Of a DNA stretch of 6,032 bases, positions 1-5,955 are shown piece by piece. The position numbers and the translations under genes are program-made. Numbering within the stretch: position 1 is the first letter of the stretch; the number at the start of each line of letters is the position of its first letter. This DNA comes from an uncultured Mucispirillum sp. (GTDB lineage Bacteria > Chrysiogenota > Deferribacteres > Deferribacterales > Mucispirillaceae), in the NCBI GenBank assembly GCA_937890655.1, contig CALADT010000230.1, positions 1-6,032 on the forward strand. Direction: 5' to 3'. The notes under the pieces were generated by a model. It was not told the DNA's origin, made no database searches, and worked only from the letters and a program-made list of their open reading frames with translations.

Positions 1-262
1 TTTTTTTTATATTTTATACTATAAATTTTTTTTAAATGATTTAATTATTTATATATTAATTTACTTTTTAGTTTATTTTTCTTTTTTAATTTATAATAAC
101 AATTAATAGTTTTTTATTTAAACAATTATATAATTAATAAAGCATATAACATATTATATTTTTTATATTGCTTAATTTTTCAGTTTTTATACTATACTAT
201 TTATTTTACTTATTTTTATTTTTAATTTATTATATTTATTTAATCTTATAACCTTATTTAAT
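1..262. other. Extremely AT-rich intergenic DNA, no gene seen
   Basis: This stretch downstream of the hyb terminator is almost entirely A and T with only scattered G and C. Stop codons are frequent in all frames and no convincing Shine-Dalgarno/ATG pair or RNA gene is visible. An imperfect inverted repeat (AAAGC at 139-143, GCTT at 170-173) followed by T residues could be a weak + strand terminator, but no + strand gene precedes it in the window. Confidence 0.6.
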
Positions 263-291
263 AAAAAAGGGGATATTTTCATATCCCCTTT
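263..291 (-). terminator. Rho-independent terminator of the hyb operon
   Basis: Read on the minus strand, AAAGGGGATAT (11 bases) pairs perfectly with ATATCCCCTTT around a four-base GAAA loop, and the right arm runs into six T residues. The hairpin begins 21 bases after the hybC stop codon. A G/C core in the middle of very AT-rich DNA, a GNRA-type loop and a T-tract make this a textbook intrinsic terminator. It closes the operon after hybC. The + strand reading is also a hairpin but has only a short TTT before 'ataatat', so it is a weaker terminator in that direction. Confidence 0.92.
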
Positions 292-312
292 ATAATATAT
301 CAGTATATTTTA

Positions 313-2022
313 TTATCTGATTTTTACGCTTACGCCCTCTTTACCTTCTGGATCTATTGTGTGAACTGCACATGCAATACATGGGTCAAAAGAGTGGATA
401 GAACGAATAACTTCTAATGGTTCTTCCATTTTTGCAATAGGAAGGTCAATTAATGATTCTTCGTATGGTCCACGTCTGCCTTTTTCATCTCTTGGGCCTG
501 CTGTCCATGTTGATGGAACTACTGCACTGTAATTTTCAATTAAGCCATTTTTAATTTTAATCCAATGAGAAAGCATTCCTCTTGGTGCTTCGTTGAAACC
601 AACACCGATATATTCTTTATCAGTTGGAACTGCTTCTAAATAGTTTACATATTTTTGGTCTGTTTTACAGTTATCAAGTAATGTATCTAAGCAAAGTTGT
701 GCTTTATCAACCATTAATAATGCTCTAATTGCTCTTGCTACGTTACGTCCCATAATAGAGTTTAATTGTTCTATGTTTATGCCTGCTTTTGCTTTTACAA
801 AATCAACATATTTTACTACATCTTCTGCACCAGCCATATATCCTGCTAATACTTGTGCTATTGGACCAGTTTGTGTTACATTGTCTTCAAAACGTGGTGC
901 TTTTGCCCATGAATATTTACCATTTTCTTCCCAACCATGATAGTATGGAACTTGGTCGCCTTCATATGGGTGAAGTGTATCTTGGTCATTTTTATACCAT
1001 GCGTGTGTAGTATTTTCTGTAATACCTTTTCTTAAACCTTCATCTTTCCATGTTTTGATTTCTCTAAACTGACCATTTAATATAATACCACCTTTCATAG
1101 CAAAATCAGTTAATTCTTCGTTCATAGGAACATCTGGAACTGCTATATAGTTAGGTGAACATTTACCTAAATTAAACCATTCTTTGTATGCACTACCTAT
1201 TGCAATAACATCTGGTATATAAACTGTTCTTACAAATTCAGCTACTTCGTTTAATAACTCTTGAATCCACTGAACTCTTTCCATATTAAGTGCAGCCATA
1301 TTATCAAAATTAATTGCAGTAGTAACACCACCTACTGTTAAGTTTTGAATATGTGGGTTTTTACTACCGATAATTGCAACTGCTTGTGCTATTTTTCTTT
1401 GGTATTCTAATGCTTCTAAATAGTGTGCAAAACCTAATAAGTTAATTTCAGGTGTAAGTTTCATTGCAGAATGACCCCAGTAACCTGTGCCATAAATACC
1501 TAAATTTTTTGTTCCTACAAATGCTGCAAGTCTTTCTTTTACGTTTTTCATTGCATTCATAGAGTTATTTTTCCAGCCTCTTTGAATAGGTGAAAAATCT
1601 GTTAATGATTCTGCAATTTTACCTGTTTGAACAGGGTCTGCATTTAATGCACTAACAATGTCTACCCAGTCTAACGCTGTTAAGTGATAAAAGTGAACTA
1701 TATGGTCTTGTAATGACTGCATAGTTGATACTAAGTTTCTTAACATATGTGCGTTTTTTGGAACTGTTACATTTAAAGCATCTTCCACTGTTCTAATAGA
1801 ACCTAATGCGTGAGTTGTTGTACAAACACCACAAAAACGTTGTGTCATAGCCCACGCACTTCTTGGGTCTTTTCCTCTCATTATTGTTTCAATACCTCTA
1901 AAAGCCTGTGCTGATGACCATGAGTTTGAAACTTTTCCACCTGTTACTTCTACATCTATACGAAGGTGCCCTTCAATTCTTGTAATCGGGTCAACTGTTA
2001 TTCTATTTCCATTTACTGGCAT
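313..2022 (-). CDS. hybC: [NiFe] hydrogenase large (catalytic) subunit, Hyd-2/HybC type
   Basis: This 569-residue protein is the catalytic subunit that splits H2 at the Ni-Fe(CN)2CO site; E. coli HybC is about the same length. The N-terminal Ni ligands are in RFCGVC (C64, C67) and the C-terminal ligands are in DPCIACAVH (C548, C551). The family motifs TRIEGH (residues 14-19) and EAPRG (478-482, with the active-site Arg 481) are present. Fifteen residues follow His554. In this family they are removed by a dedicated endopeptidase after Ni insertion, so the mature protein should end at His554. There is no signal peptide, which fits export as a folded complex on the Tat signal of HybO. The ATG at 2022 has AAGGAG six bases upstream (2029-2034). 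It is the last gene of the operon, followed by a terminator. No key residue is missing. Group 1c (Hyb-like) is inferred from neighbours HybA and HybB. Confidence 0.97.
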   Translation of the reverse strand: MPVNGNRITVDPITRIEGHLRIDVEVTGGKVSNSWSSAQAFRGIETIMRGKDPRSAWAMTQRFCGVCTTTHALGSIRTVEDALNVTVPKNAHMLRNLVSTMQSLQDHIVHFYHLTALDWVDIVSALNADPVQTGKIAESLTDFSPIQRGWKNNSMNAMKNVKERLAAFVGTKNLGIYGTGYWGHSAMKLTPEINLLGFAHYLEALEYQRKIAQAVAIIGSKNPHIQNLTVGGVTTAINFDNMAALNMERVQWIQELLNEVAEFVRTVYIPDVIAIGSAYKEWFNLGKCSPNYIAVPDVPMNEELTDFAMKGGIILNGQFREIKTWKDEGLRKGITENTTHAWYKNDQDTLHPYEGDQVPYYHGWEENGKYSWAKAPRFEDNVTQTGPIAQVLAGYMAGAEDVVKYVDFVKAKAGINIEQLNSIMGRNVARAIRALLMVDKAQLCLDTLLDNCKTDQKYVNYLEAVPTDKEYIGVGFNEAPRGMLSHWIKIKNGLIENYSAVVPSTWTAGPRDEKGRRGPYEESLIDLPIAKMEEPLEVIRSIHSFDPCIACAVHTIDPEGKEGVSVKIR

Positions 2023-2028
2023 GTGTAA

Positions 2029-2034
2029 CTCCTT
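2029..2034 (-). promoter_or_regulatory. Ribosome binding site of hybC
   Basis: AAGGAG lies six bases before the hybC ATG (2022). Unlike the upstream junctions it is in intergenic DNA, so hybC can be translated independently of hybB. Confidence 0.8.
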
Positions 2035-2066
2035 TTATATTCCCTTATTTTGGGTTAAATTTTCTT

Positions 2067-2081
2067 ATCTCTTTATGAGAT
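2067..2081 (-). other. Small hairpin at the hybB stop codon (weak)
   Basis: On the minus strand ATCTC and GAGAT can pair around a five-base loop, starting at the last base of the hybB stop codon. It lies in the longest gap within the operon (about 57 bases). Five base pairs is a weak stem with no T-tract, so it is not a terminator. It could be an RNA processing or stability element, or chance. Confidence 0.2.
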
Positions 2082-3277
2082 TAATGGCTATGACCATGAT
2101 TTTCTAAGTTTGGTAATGCTGGTGTTACTTTAACAAGCACCATATAACCTAAAATTTCTATTGCTATAAAGCTTAAAGTAATCATAAATTCCACTAAGCT
2201 TGGGAAGTATTGGTTCCAGTCTGGCCCTGGGTTAAAACCTACGTTATAAACCCCTATTCTATACATACCTCCACCAATTAAAAGCATCATACCTACTACA
2301 AATATTCCACTTACGCTTTTAGCATATTTACAGCTTAATATCATAAGTGATGGAACAATGATTAATATTAATTCAAGCCAGAACCATATTGATTTACCAC
2401 TTAGTGAAAAAGCGTTTGCCCAACCACCGTTAAGTGATACAGATATTATTCTAACAATTAACCAAAATCCTACAATAAAAGGTATAACTTTTGATAAATC
2501 TACAATTTCCTTTTCAAAAGGCCTGTTTAGAAGCCTTGTGGATAAAACTGTTTCAAATGCTGTAATGGAAAAACCCATTAAAAATGCGTTACTTAAAAAT
2601 AGCAATGGTAAAAACCCTGTCTGCCACATAGGGTCAAGTTTATATCCCATTAATATATATAATGTTCCAAGAGAAGATTGGTGCATAGTTGGTAATGTGG
2701 CACCTATTGCTACAATTACAAATAATGCTGCAGAAAATCTTTTCTCCCATACTTTACCAAATTTTACTAATTTAGGTGATTTGTTAGGATCTTCATCTGC
2801 AAATCTTTCAATAACTGCAGGAAGGTATTCTAATAATAACACCGTAGTATATGCCATGATACATAATGCAACTTCAAAAAGTGCAGAGTTTATATTCATT
2901 CTTGATGGAACAAAAAATGAGTATGAGTTCCAATATCTACCAATATCCACCATAACTGATAAACCAGCTAATGAGTAACCAAACATACTTGCTAACACTG
3001 CTGAACGAACCATTGAGTGGTATTTAAACTTATTCATTACATATACAGTAATAGCCATAACGTAACCACCACAGGCTATTGCAGAACCTGTTGCTACGTC
3101 ATAAGAAAGCCATATACCCCATGGATAACCGTCGGAAAGGTTTGATACAGGACCTATACCTACAAAATATCTATATACTACAAGCCCCATACCTATAAGC
3201 ACTACTGTTAATACAATGTAAAATGCAGGAGTTAATATTGGTGCTTTATGAATTGCATATTCTCTTTGCTTACTCAT
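2081..3277 (-). CDS. hybB: Hydrogenase-2 membrane subunit, NrfD/PsrC family (HybB)
   Basis: This 398-residue, very hydrophobic protein has about ten predicted membrane helices (roughly residues 15-38, 62-82, 92-112, 130-152, 180-198, 222-244, 262-282, 297-315, 320-339 and 360-385). It resembles HybB of the NrfD/PsrC family (E. coli HybB is about 392 residues). These haem-free subunits sit in the inner membrane, accept electrons from a ferredoxin partner (HybA) and reduce menaquinone; in Hyd-2 they are linked to proton movement. Family-like segments include YPWGIWLSYD (51-60), DIGRYWN (111-117) and MHQSSLGTLY (198-207). The protein ends in a short His-rich tail (HGHSH). The ATG at 3277 lies three bases after the hybA stop. 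Its AGGAGG site (3286-3291) is inside the last codons of hybA, so translational coupling is likely. No cytochrome b type anchor is present, which separates this complex from Hyd-1-type enzymes. Confidence 0.95.
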   Translation of the reverse strand: MSKQREYAIHKAPILTPAFYIVLTVVLIGMGLVVYRYFVGIGPVSNLSDGYPWGIWLSYDVATGSAIACGGYVMAITVYVMNKFKYHSMVRSAVLASMFGYSLAGLSVMVDIGRYWNSYSFFVPSRMNINSALFEVALCIMAYTTVLLLEYLPAVIERFADEDPNKSPKLVKFGKVWEKRFSAALFVIVAIGATLPTMHQSSLGTLYILMGYKLDPMWQTGFLPLLFLSNAFLMGFSITAFETVLSTRLLNRPFEKEIVDLSKVIPFIVGFWLIVRIISVSLNGGWANAFSLSGKSIWFWLELILIIVPSLMILSCKYAKSVSGIFVVGMMLLIGGGMYRIGVYNVGFNPGPDWNQYFPSLVEFMITLSFIAIEILGYMVLVKVTPALPNLENHGHSH

Positions 3278-3280
3278 ATT

Positions 3281-4378
3281 CTAGTCCTCCTCGTGTTTAT
3301 GGTGTTTGTCATTATTTCTTTTAATTATAAATGCTAATGTAGAAAATAATGCTATTGGAGCAATACCGTATTTATAAATAGTATGCTGGATACCTTCTGA
3401 TTTATAAGCAGTTGCTTTATCACCTATTTTATCAATAGGGAAATCAAGTTTTCTAAAATCAACAGCTGCTATAATTAACTCACCTGTTCCACCGTAAATT
3501 TTTTCACCAAGAACAGATTCGCCTCTTGCTGTATCTTCATAATATTTATTTTCACCTTTTTCTTTAGATGCTTTAATACGACTGTGAGCTAACTCAAGCA
3601 TATCTTCACGTCTGCCATATAATACAGCACCAGTAGGACATACTTTTGTACATGCAGTCCCTTTATTAGGGTTATCTTTATAGATTGCATTACCACTTTC
3701 GTCATATTTAATATTGCCATTTTCGTCTGTTTCAAAATCATTTGATTTTGGATTAATAGTAGAACGACACATATCACATTTAGTGATTTTAGGGTTCGCT
3801 CTATGCCATTCAAATGTAGGAATATTAAATGGGCAAGCCATTTGACAATAACGACAACCAATACATTTATTAGGGTCGTATGTAACAACACCATCATCTT
3901 TATCTTTACTTAATGCAGTAACAGGACATGCAGATACACAACCCGGTTTTTTACAGTGCATACAGTTTTGTTTAATAAAGTGTGCATGCTGTGTTTCATC
4001 TTCTGGGTCAACATATTTTTTAATAATAGTTCTTAACCTGTAATCTAAACCATTATATGTAATCCATGGTTTTGAAGTATCAAACTTATTATTATCATCT
4101 AAGACAGGAATAACATCATTTCTTTCAATAAAGTTACGGTCCTCTTTAGGTTTGTTTAAATTATCTTCTCTATATAAGAAGTTAGTTTCATAGCAGGCAA
4201 CAACGCATGTCTGACAACCGATACATACAGTTGAATCATAAAATTTAACCATAGTATCTTTAGCGTATGGTGCATCTTTATCAGACGCCAAAGCAATAGA
4301 CGGTGATATAGAAAGCGCACCGGCTGCTGCCACAGAGCCTGCTGCCACCTTTAAAAAATCACGTCTATTTGTTTTCAT
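3281..4378 (-). CDS. hybA: Hydrogenase-2 ferredoxin-type electron carrier with Tat signal (HybA)
   Basis: This 365-residue periplasmic iron-sulfur protein relays electrons from the HybO-HybC dimer to HybB. The N-terminus has a Tat signal (NRRDFLK at residues 4-10, then a hydrophobic stretch ending near ALA, 29-31). Sixteen Cys form four ferredoxin-like groups: C52/55/58/62, C139/142/147/151, C172/175/178/182 and C201/204/243/247, enough for four [4Fe-4S] clusters. A single hydrophobic helix at 338-352 is a probable C-terminal membrane anchor, followed by a charged His-rich tail. I chose ATG 4378 over the in-frame start at 4408 because it has AAAGGAG seven bases upstream (4386-4392) and places the Tat motif next to the start. 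The gene overlaps the end of hybO by 14 bases. An Asp/Asn-rich insert (about 206-240) sits between C204 and C243 and contains a small internal repeat. E. coli HybA is shorter, about 328 residues. Confidence 0.95.
   Translation of the reverse strand: MKTNRRDFLKVAAGSVAAAGALSISPSIALASDKDAPYAKDTMVKFYDSTVCIGCQTCVVACYETNFLYREDNLNKPKEDRNFIERNDVIPVLDDNNKFDTSKPWITYNGLDYRLRTIIKKYVDPEDETQHAHFIKQNCMHCKKPGCVSACPVTALSKDKDDGVVTYDPNKCIGCRYCQMACPFNIPTFEWHRANPKITKCDMCRSTINPKSNDFETDENGNIKYDESGNAIYKDNPNKGTACTKVCPTGAVLYGRREDMLELAHSRIKASKEKGENKYYEDTARGESVLGEKIYGGTGELIIAAVDFRKLDFPIDKIGDKATAYKSEGIQHTIYKYGIAPIALFSTLAFIIKRNNDKHHKHEED
3286..3291 (-). promoter_or_regulatory. Ribosome binding site of hybB inside hybA
   Basis: A perfect AGGAGG lies eight bases before the hybB ATG (3277). 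It is formed by the codons for the final Glu-Glu-Asp of HybA. This is the strongest Shine-Dalgarno match in the operon. Confidence 0.85.
3680..3727 (-). repeat. Diverged 24-base tandem duplication inside hybA
   Basis: Units 3680-3703 and 3704-3727 match at about 17 of 24 bases and encode DENGNIKY followed by DESGNAIY (residues 218-233 of HybA). They lie in the acidic insert between the third and fourth Cys-group halves (C204 and C243). The repeat is in frame and probably arose by slippage that lengthened a surface loop. The repeated D-E-x-G-N-x-x-Y pattern resembles a beta-hairpin loop more than a metal site; this structural reading is inference. Confidence 0.6.
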
Positions 4379-5477
4379 CCTCTGGCTCCTTTGGAAGATT
4401 TTTAGCATACATTACACCAGCACCAATAGCTGCACCTACAATACCACCAACCACTGCTGATTCCACAGCGTTAGATTCTTTTCCTCTGCCTTGAGTATGC
4501 ATAACATCAGAGCTTGGACGTGGTTGATATACTTTTGCTAATGCAAATAAGCTATCTTTAAATAATACATCACCTTCTGTACAGCCAATACATGGGCAAC
4601 CGTTACCAATAGGCCATGCAGCACCATCATTAAAATGTATAATAGAGCAGTTAGCATATGTTTCAGGCCCTTTACAACCCATGTGATATAAACACCAGCC
4701 TTGTTTATGACCTTCATCGCCAAATGCTTTAACAAATCTACCAGCATCAAAGTGTGGTCTACGTTCGCAATGTTCGTGAATTAATCTACCATATGCAAAT
4801 AATGGACGTTGTTGAGCATCTTTTTCTGGTAAACGACCGAAAGTAGCAAAGTATAAAATAACGCTTAATATATTATATGGGTTAGGTGGACAGCCTGGTA
4901 AAGATATGAGTTTTTCTTCTAAATTCATACCTAATTCTTTCATTATTTCAGGAGCACCTTTTGCTTTTGTTGGGTTAGGTTCAATAGCAACTATACCACC
5001 AGATACGGCACAAGCACCTAATGAAATAACAACTTTTGCTTTTTCAGCAGCTTCTTTAAAAGAATCATAAGCTGTTTTACCACCGATTTGGCAGCAAACA
5101 TCCATATCAGCTGTTGGTATAGAACCTTCTACAACAAGGATATAGTTACCGGCATGTTTTTCCATAGCTTCATGGAGAGCTTTTTCAGCTTGGTCCCCTG
5201 AACCAGCCATTAAAGTTTCTTGATATTCAAGGTTAATAATATCAAGCACAACTTCTGCAATACTAGGGTGATTAGCTCTTAAAAGCGCTTCAGAACAACC
5301 AGTACATTCTTGAAAATGGAGCCAGATTACTGGTGGACGATTATCCTCGTTACTTGCTTGAGCAACAACTTTTTCAGCCATTGCAAGTGGTAATCCCATG
5401 ACAGCAGTTGCAGTTGAAACTGTCTTCATGAAATCACGTCTGCTAATTCCAGCAGATAATAAACTACGTTCGATCAT
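4365..5477 (-). CDS. hybO: [NiFe] hydrogenase small subunit with Tat signal, Hyd-2/HybO type
   Basis: This 370-residue electron-transfer subunit pairs with HybC. The Tat motif SRRDFMK (12-18) is followed by a hydrophobic region and a likely cleavage site after AQA (39-41). The proximal [4Fe-4S] cluster ligands are C58, C61, C156 and C196. The distal cluster is bound by H234, C237, C262 and C268. The medial cluster ligands are C277, C296 and C299. Positions that carry supernumerary Cys in O2-tolerant enzymes are Gly here (G60 in ECTGC, G161 five residues after C156), so a standard O2-sensitive proximal cluster is expected. A Gly/Ala-rich membrane helix at about 337-358 anchors the C-terminus. 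The start at 5477 is preferred to a GTG at 5501 because AGGGGG lies five bases upstream of it. It is the first gene of the operon. An unusual extra Cys (C294) sits beside the medial cluster. The segment RLIHEHCERRPHFDAGRF is as I remember it in E. coli HybO. Confidence 0.97.
   Translation of the reverse strand: MIERSLLSAGISRRDFMKTVSTATAVMGLPLAMAEKVVAQASNEDNRPPVIWLHFQECTGCSEALLRANHPSIAEVVLDIINLEYQETLMAGSGDQAEKALHEAMEKHAGNYILVVEGSIPTADMDVCCQIGGKTAYDSFKEAAEKAKVVISLGACAVSGGIVAIEPNPTKAKGAPEIMKELGMNLEEKLISLPGCPPNPYNILSVILYFATFGRLPEKDAQQRPLFAYGRLIHEHCERRPHFDAGRFVKAFGDEGHKQGWCLYHMGCKGPETYANCSIIHFNDGAAWPIGNGCPCIGCTEGDVLFKDSLFALAKVYQPRPSSDVMHTQGRGKESNAVESAVVGGIVGAAIGAGVMYAKNLPKEPEDENK
4386..4392 (-). 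promoter_or_regulatory. Ribosome binding site of hybA inside hybO
   Basis: AAAGGAG on the minus strand lies seven bases before the hybA ATG at 4378 and within the last codons of hybO. It decides the hybA start and, with the 14-base gene overlap, suggests translational coupling of the two exported subunits. Confidence 0.8.
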
Positions 5478-5482
5478 ACAAA

Positions 5483-5488
5483 CCCCCT
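5483..5488 (-). promoter_or_regulatory. Ribosome binding site that sets the hybO start
   Basis: AGGGGG on the minus strand lies five bases before the ATG at 5477. It falls inside the longer reading frame that would start at the GTG at 5501, so it is the reason for choosing the shorter protein, MIERSLL..., whose Tat motif then begins at residue 12. The run of five G is conspicuous in this AT-rich leader. Confidence 0.75.
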
Positions 5489-5512
5489 GGTGCGTTTGCA
5501 CTAAATTTTTTC

Positions 5513-5523
5513 ATTATATTATA
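5513..5523 (-). promoter_or_regulatory. Candidate -10 region of the hyb operon promoter
   Basis: On the minus strand two perfect TATAAT hexamers overlap by one base (5523-5518 and 5518-5513). Transcription would start near 5505-5511 and give a leader of about 30 bases before the hybO ATG. There is no TTGACA-like hexamer 16-18 bases upstream; that place is occupied by the CATGGAA/TTCCATG palindrome. TATAAT arises easily by chance in DNA this AT-rich, so the call rests on its position and duplication. If correct, the missing -35 suggests an activator-dependent or repressor-covered promoter. Confidence 0.5.
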
Positions 5524-5533
5524 ATCATTTTCA
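5519..5533 (-). promoter_or_regulatory. Fur-box-like match over the -10 region (tentative)
   Basis: TGAAAATGATTATAA on the minus strand agrees with the 7-1-7 Fur consensus TGATAATNATTATCA at 12 of 14 defined positions. It overlaps both the candidate -10 and the edge of the 15-bp palindrome. Iron control of a Fe-S-rich hydrogenase would make sense. Because the consensus is itself AT-rich, chance matches in such DNA are common, so confidence is low. Confidence 0.3.
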
Positions 5534-5546
5534 TGGAACTTCCATG
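5532..5546. promoter_or_regulatory. Perfect 15-bp palindrome, candidate operator
   Basis: CATGGAA, one central C, then TTCCATG: seven perfectly paired bases on each side. The centre (5539) is about 30-34 bases upstream of the inferred transcription start, exactly where a -35 element would be. It contains G and C at matched positions in DNA that is otherwise nearly all A and T, so it stands out from background. It does not match the Crp (TGTGA/TCACA) or Fnr (TTGAT/ATCAA) half-sites. The binding protein is unknown. Confidence 0.55.
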
Positions 5547-5571
5547 TTTAAATACAATTAAAAACATGATA

Positions 5572-5588
5572 ATAGTTTTATAAACTAT
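5572..5588. promoter_or_regulatory. Second upstream palindrome, 17 bp
   Basis: ATAGTTT, three bases TAT, then AAACTAT: seven perfectly paired bases per arm. Its centre (5580) is 41 bp from that of the first palindrome, close to four helical turns. The sequence differs from the first palindrome, so a different protein would be expected. Eleven bases of its right half (TTATAAACTAT, 5578-5588) recur exactly at 5673-5683. A/T-rich palindromes occur by chance here, so this is tentative. Confidence 0.3.
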
Positions 5589-5926
5589 AACCATATATCA
5601 CTATTCCGGCACTTACTCATAATGATACACTTTTCTTATAACATATTTTAAAAAATAAAACAATAGATTTAATTATAAACTATTATTTATTTTTACAAGT
5701 GTATGTTTTTATTTCTTTATATTCTTTTAGGCATAGTTTTAATTAATATTTTAATGTATATACTTTATTATTTATTAAATTTTATTATAATATACTTGAT
5801 TAGTAGAAAATATAACACGGTATATTTTTTATATAACATTAGTTTCATTTAGAATTTTATGATGTAAAATTTTATGTATTTTTATATTATTATTTTTGAG
5901 ATTTTATGCTTTTATTAAACTTTTTT

Positions 5927-5955
5927 AGATTCTTCGCTTTCGCTCAGAATTGACA
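5927..5955. repeat. Short hairpin-forming element resembling a dispersed repeat
   Basis: The stretch reads AGATTCTTCGC, TTTC, GCTCAGAATTGACA. ATTCT (5929-5933) pairs with AGAAT (5946-5950). On the minus strand the inner part gives tandem G-A mismatches, two G-C pairs and a GAAA loop, a stable RNA fold. Its base composition differs clearly from the surrounding AT-rich DNA. From memory, near-identical strings (AGATTCTTCGCT...CAGAATGACA) occur as multi-copy intergenic repeats in several unrelated bacterial genomes. Only one copy is visible here, so the repeat status is an inference. It has no T-tract on either side, so it is not an intrinsic terminator. Confidence 0.5.

Noticed and set aside
139..180. 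Imperfect inverted repeat followed by T residues, a possible + strand terminator
   Set aside because: The stem is nearly all A-T with a bulge and a long loop, and no + strand gene precedes it in the window.
1..262. Possible replication origin or AT-rich regulatory tract
   Set aside because: The AT richness looks like ordinary intergenic composition for this genome; I saw no DnaA-box cluster or iterated repeats.
2358..2978. A 206-codon open frame on the + strand opposite hybB
   Set aside because: It is fully antisense to a well-supported membrane protein gene, has no Shine-Dalgarno site, and its translation looks like a shadow of the hydrophobic codons of hybB.
4379..4408. Upstream in-frame start for hybA giving ten extra residues
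   Set aside because: The extension pushes the Tat motif inward and contains the AAAGGAG site that serves the ATG at 4378.
5478..5501. Upstream GTG start for hybO giving eight extra residues
   Set aside because: The AGGGGG ribosome binding site lies inside this extension and is correctly spaced for the ATG at 5477; the GTG has no Shine-Dalgarno site of its own.
5398..5583. A 61-codon + strand frame overlapping the hybO start and promoter
   Set aside because: Most of it is antisense to hybO and its leader; no ribosome binding site or recognisable protein.
5606..5625. Sigma-54-like -24 element (CCGGCAC) in the upstream region
   Set aside because: No GC dinucleotide lies at the required ten-base distance after the GG on either strand, so the -12 half is missing.
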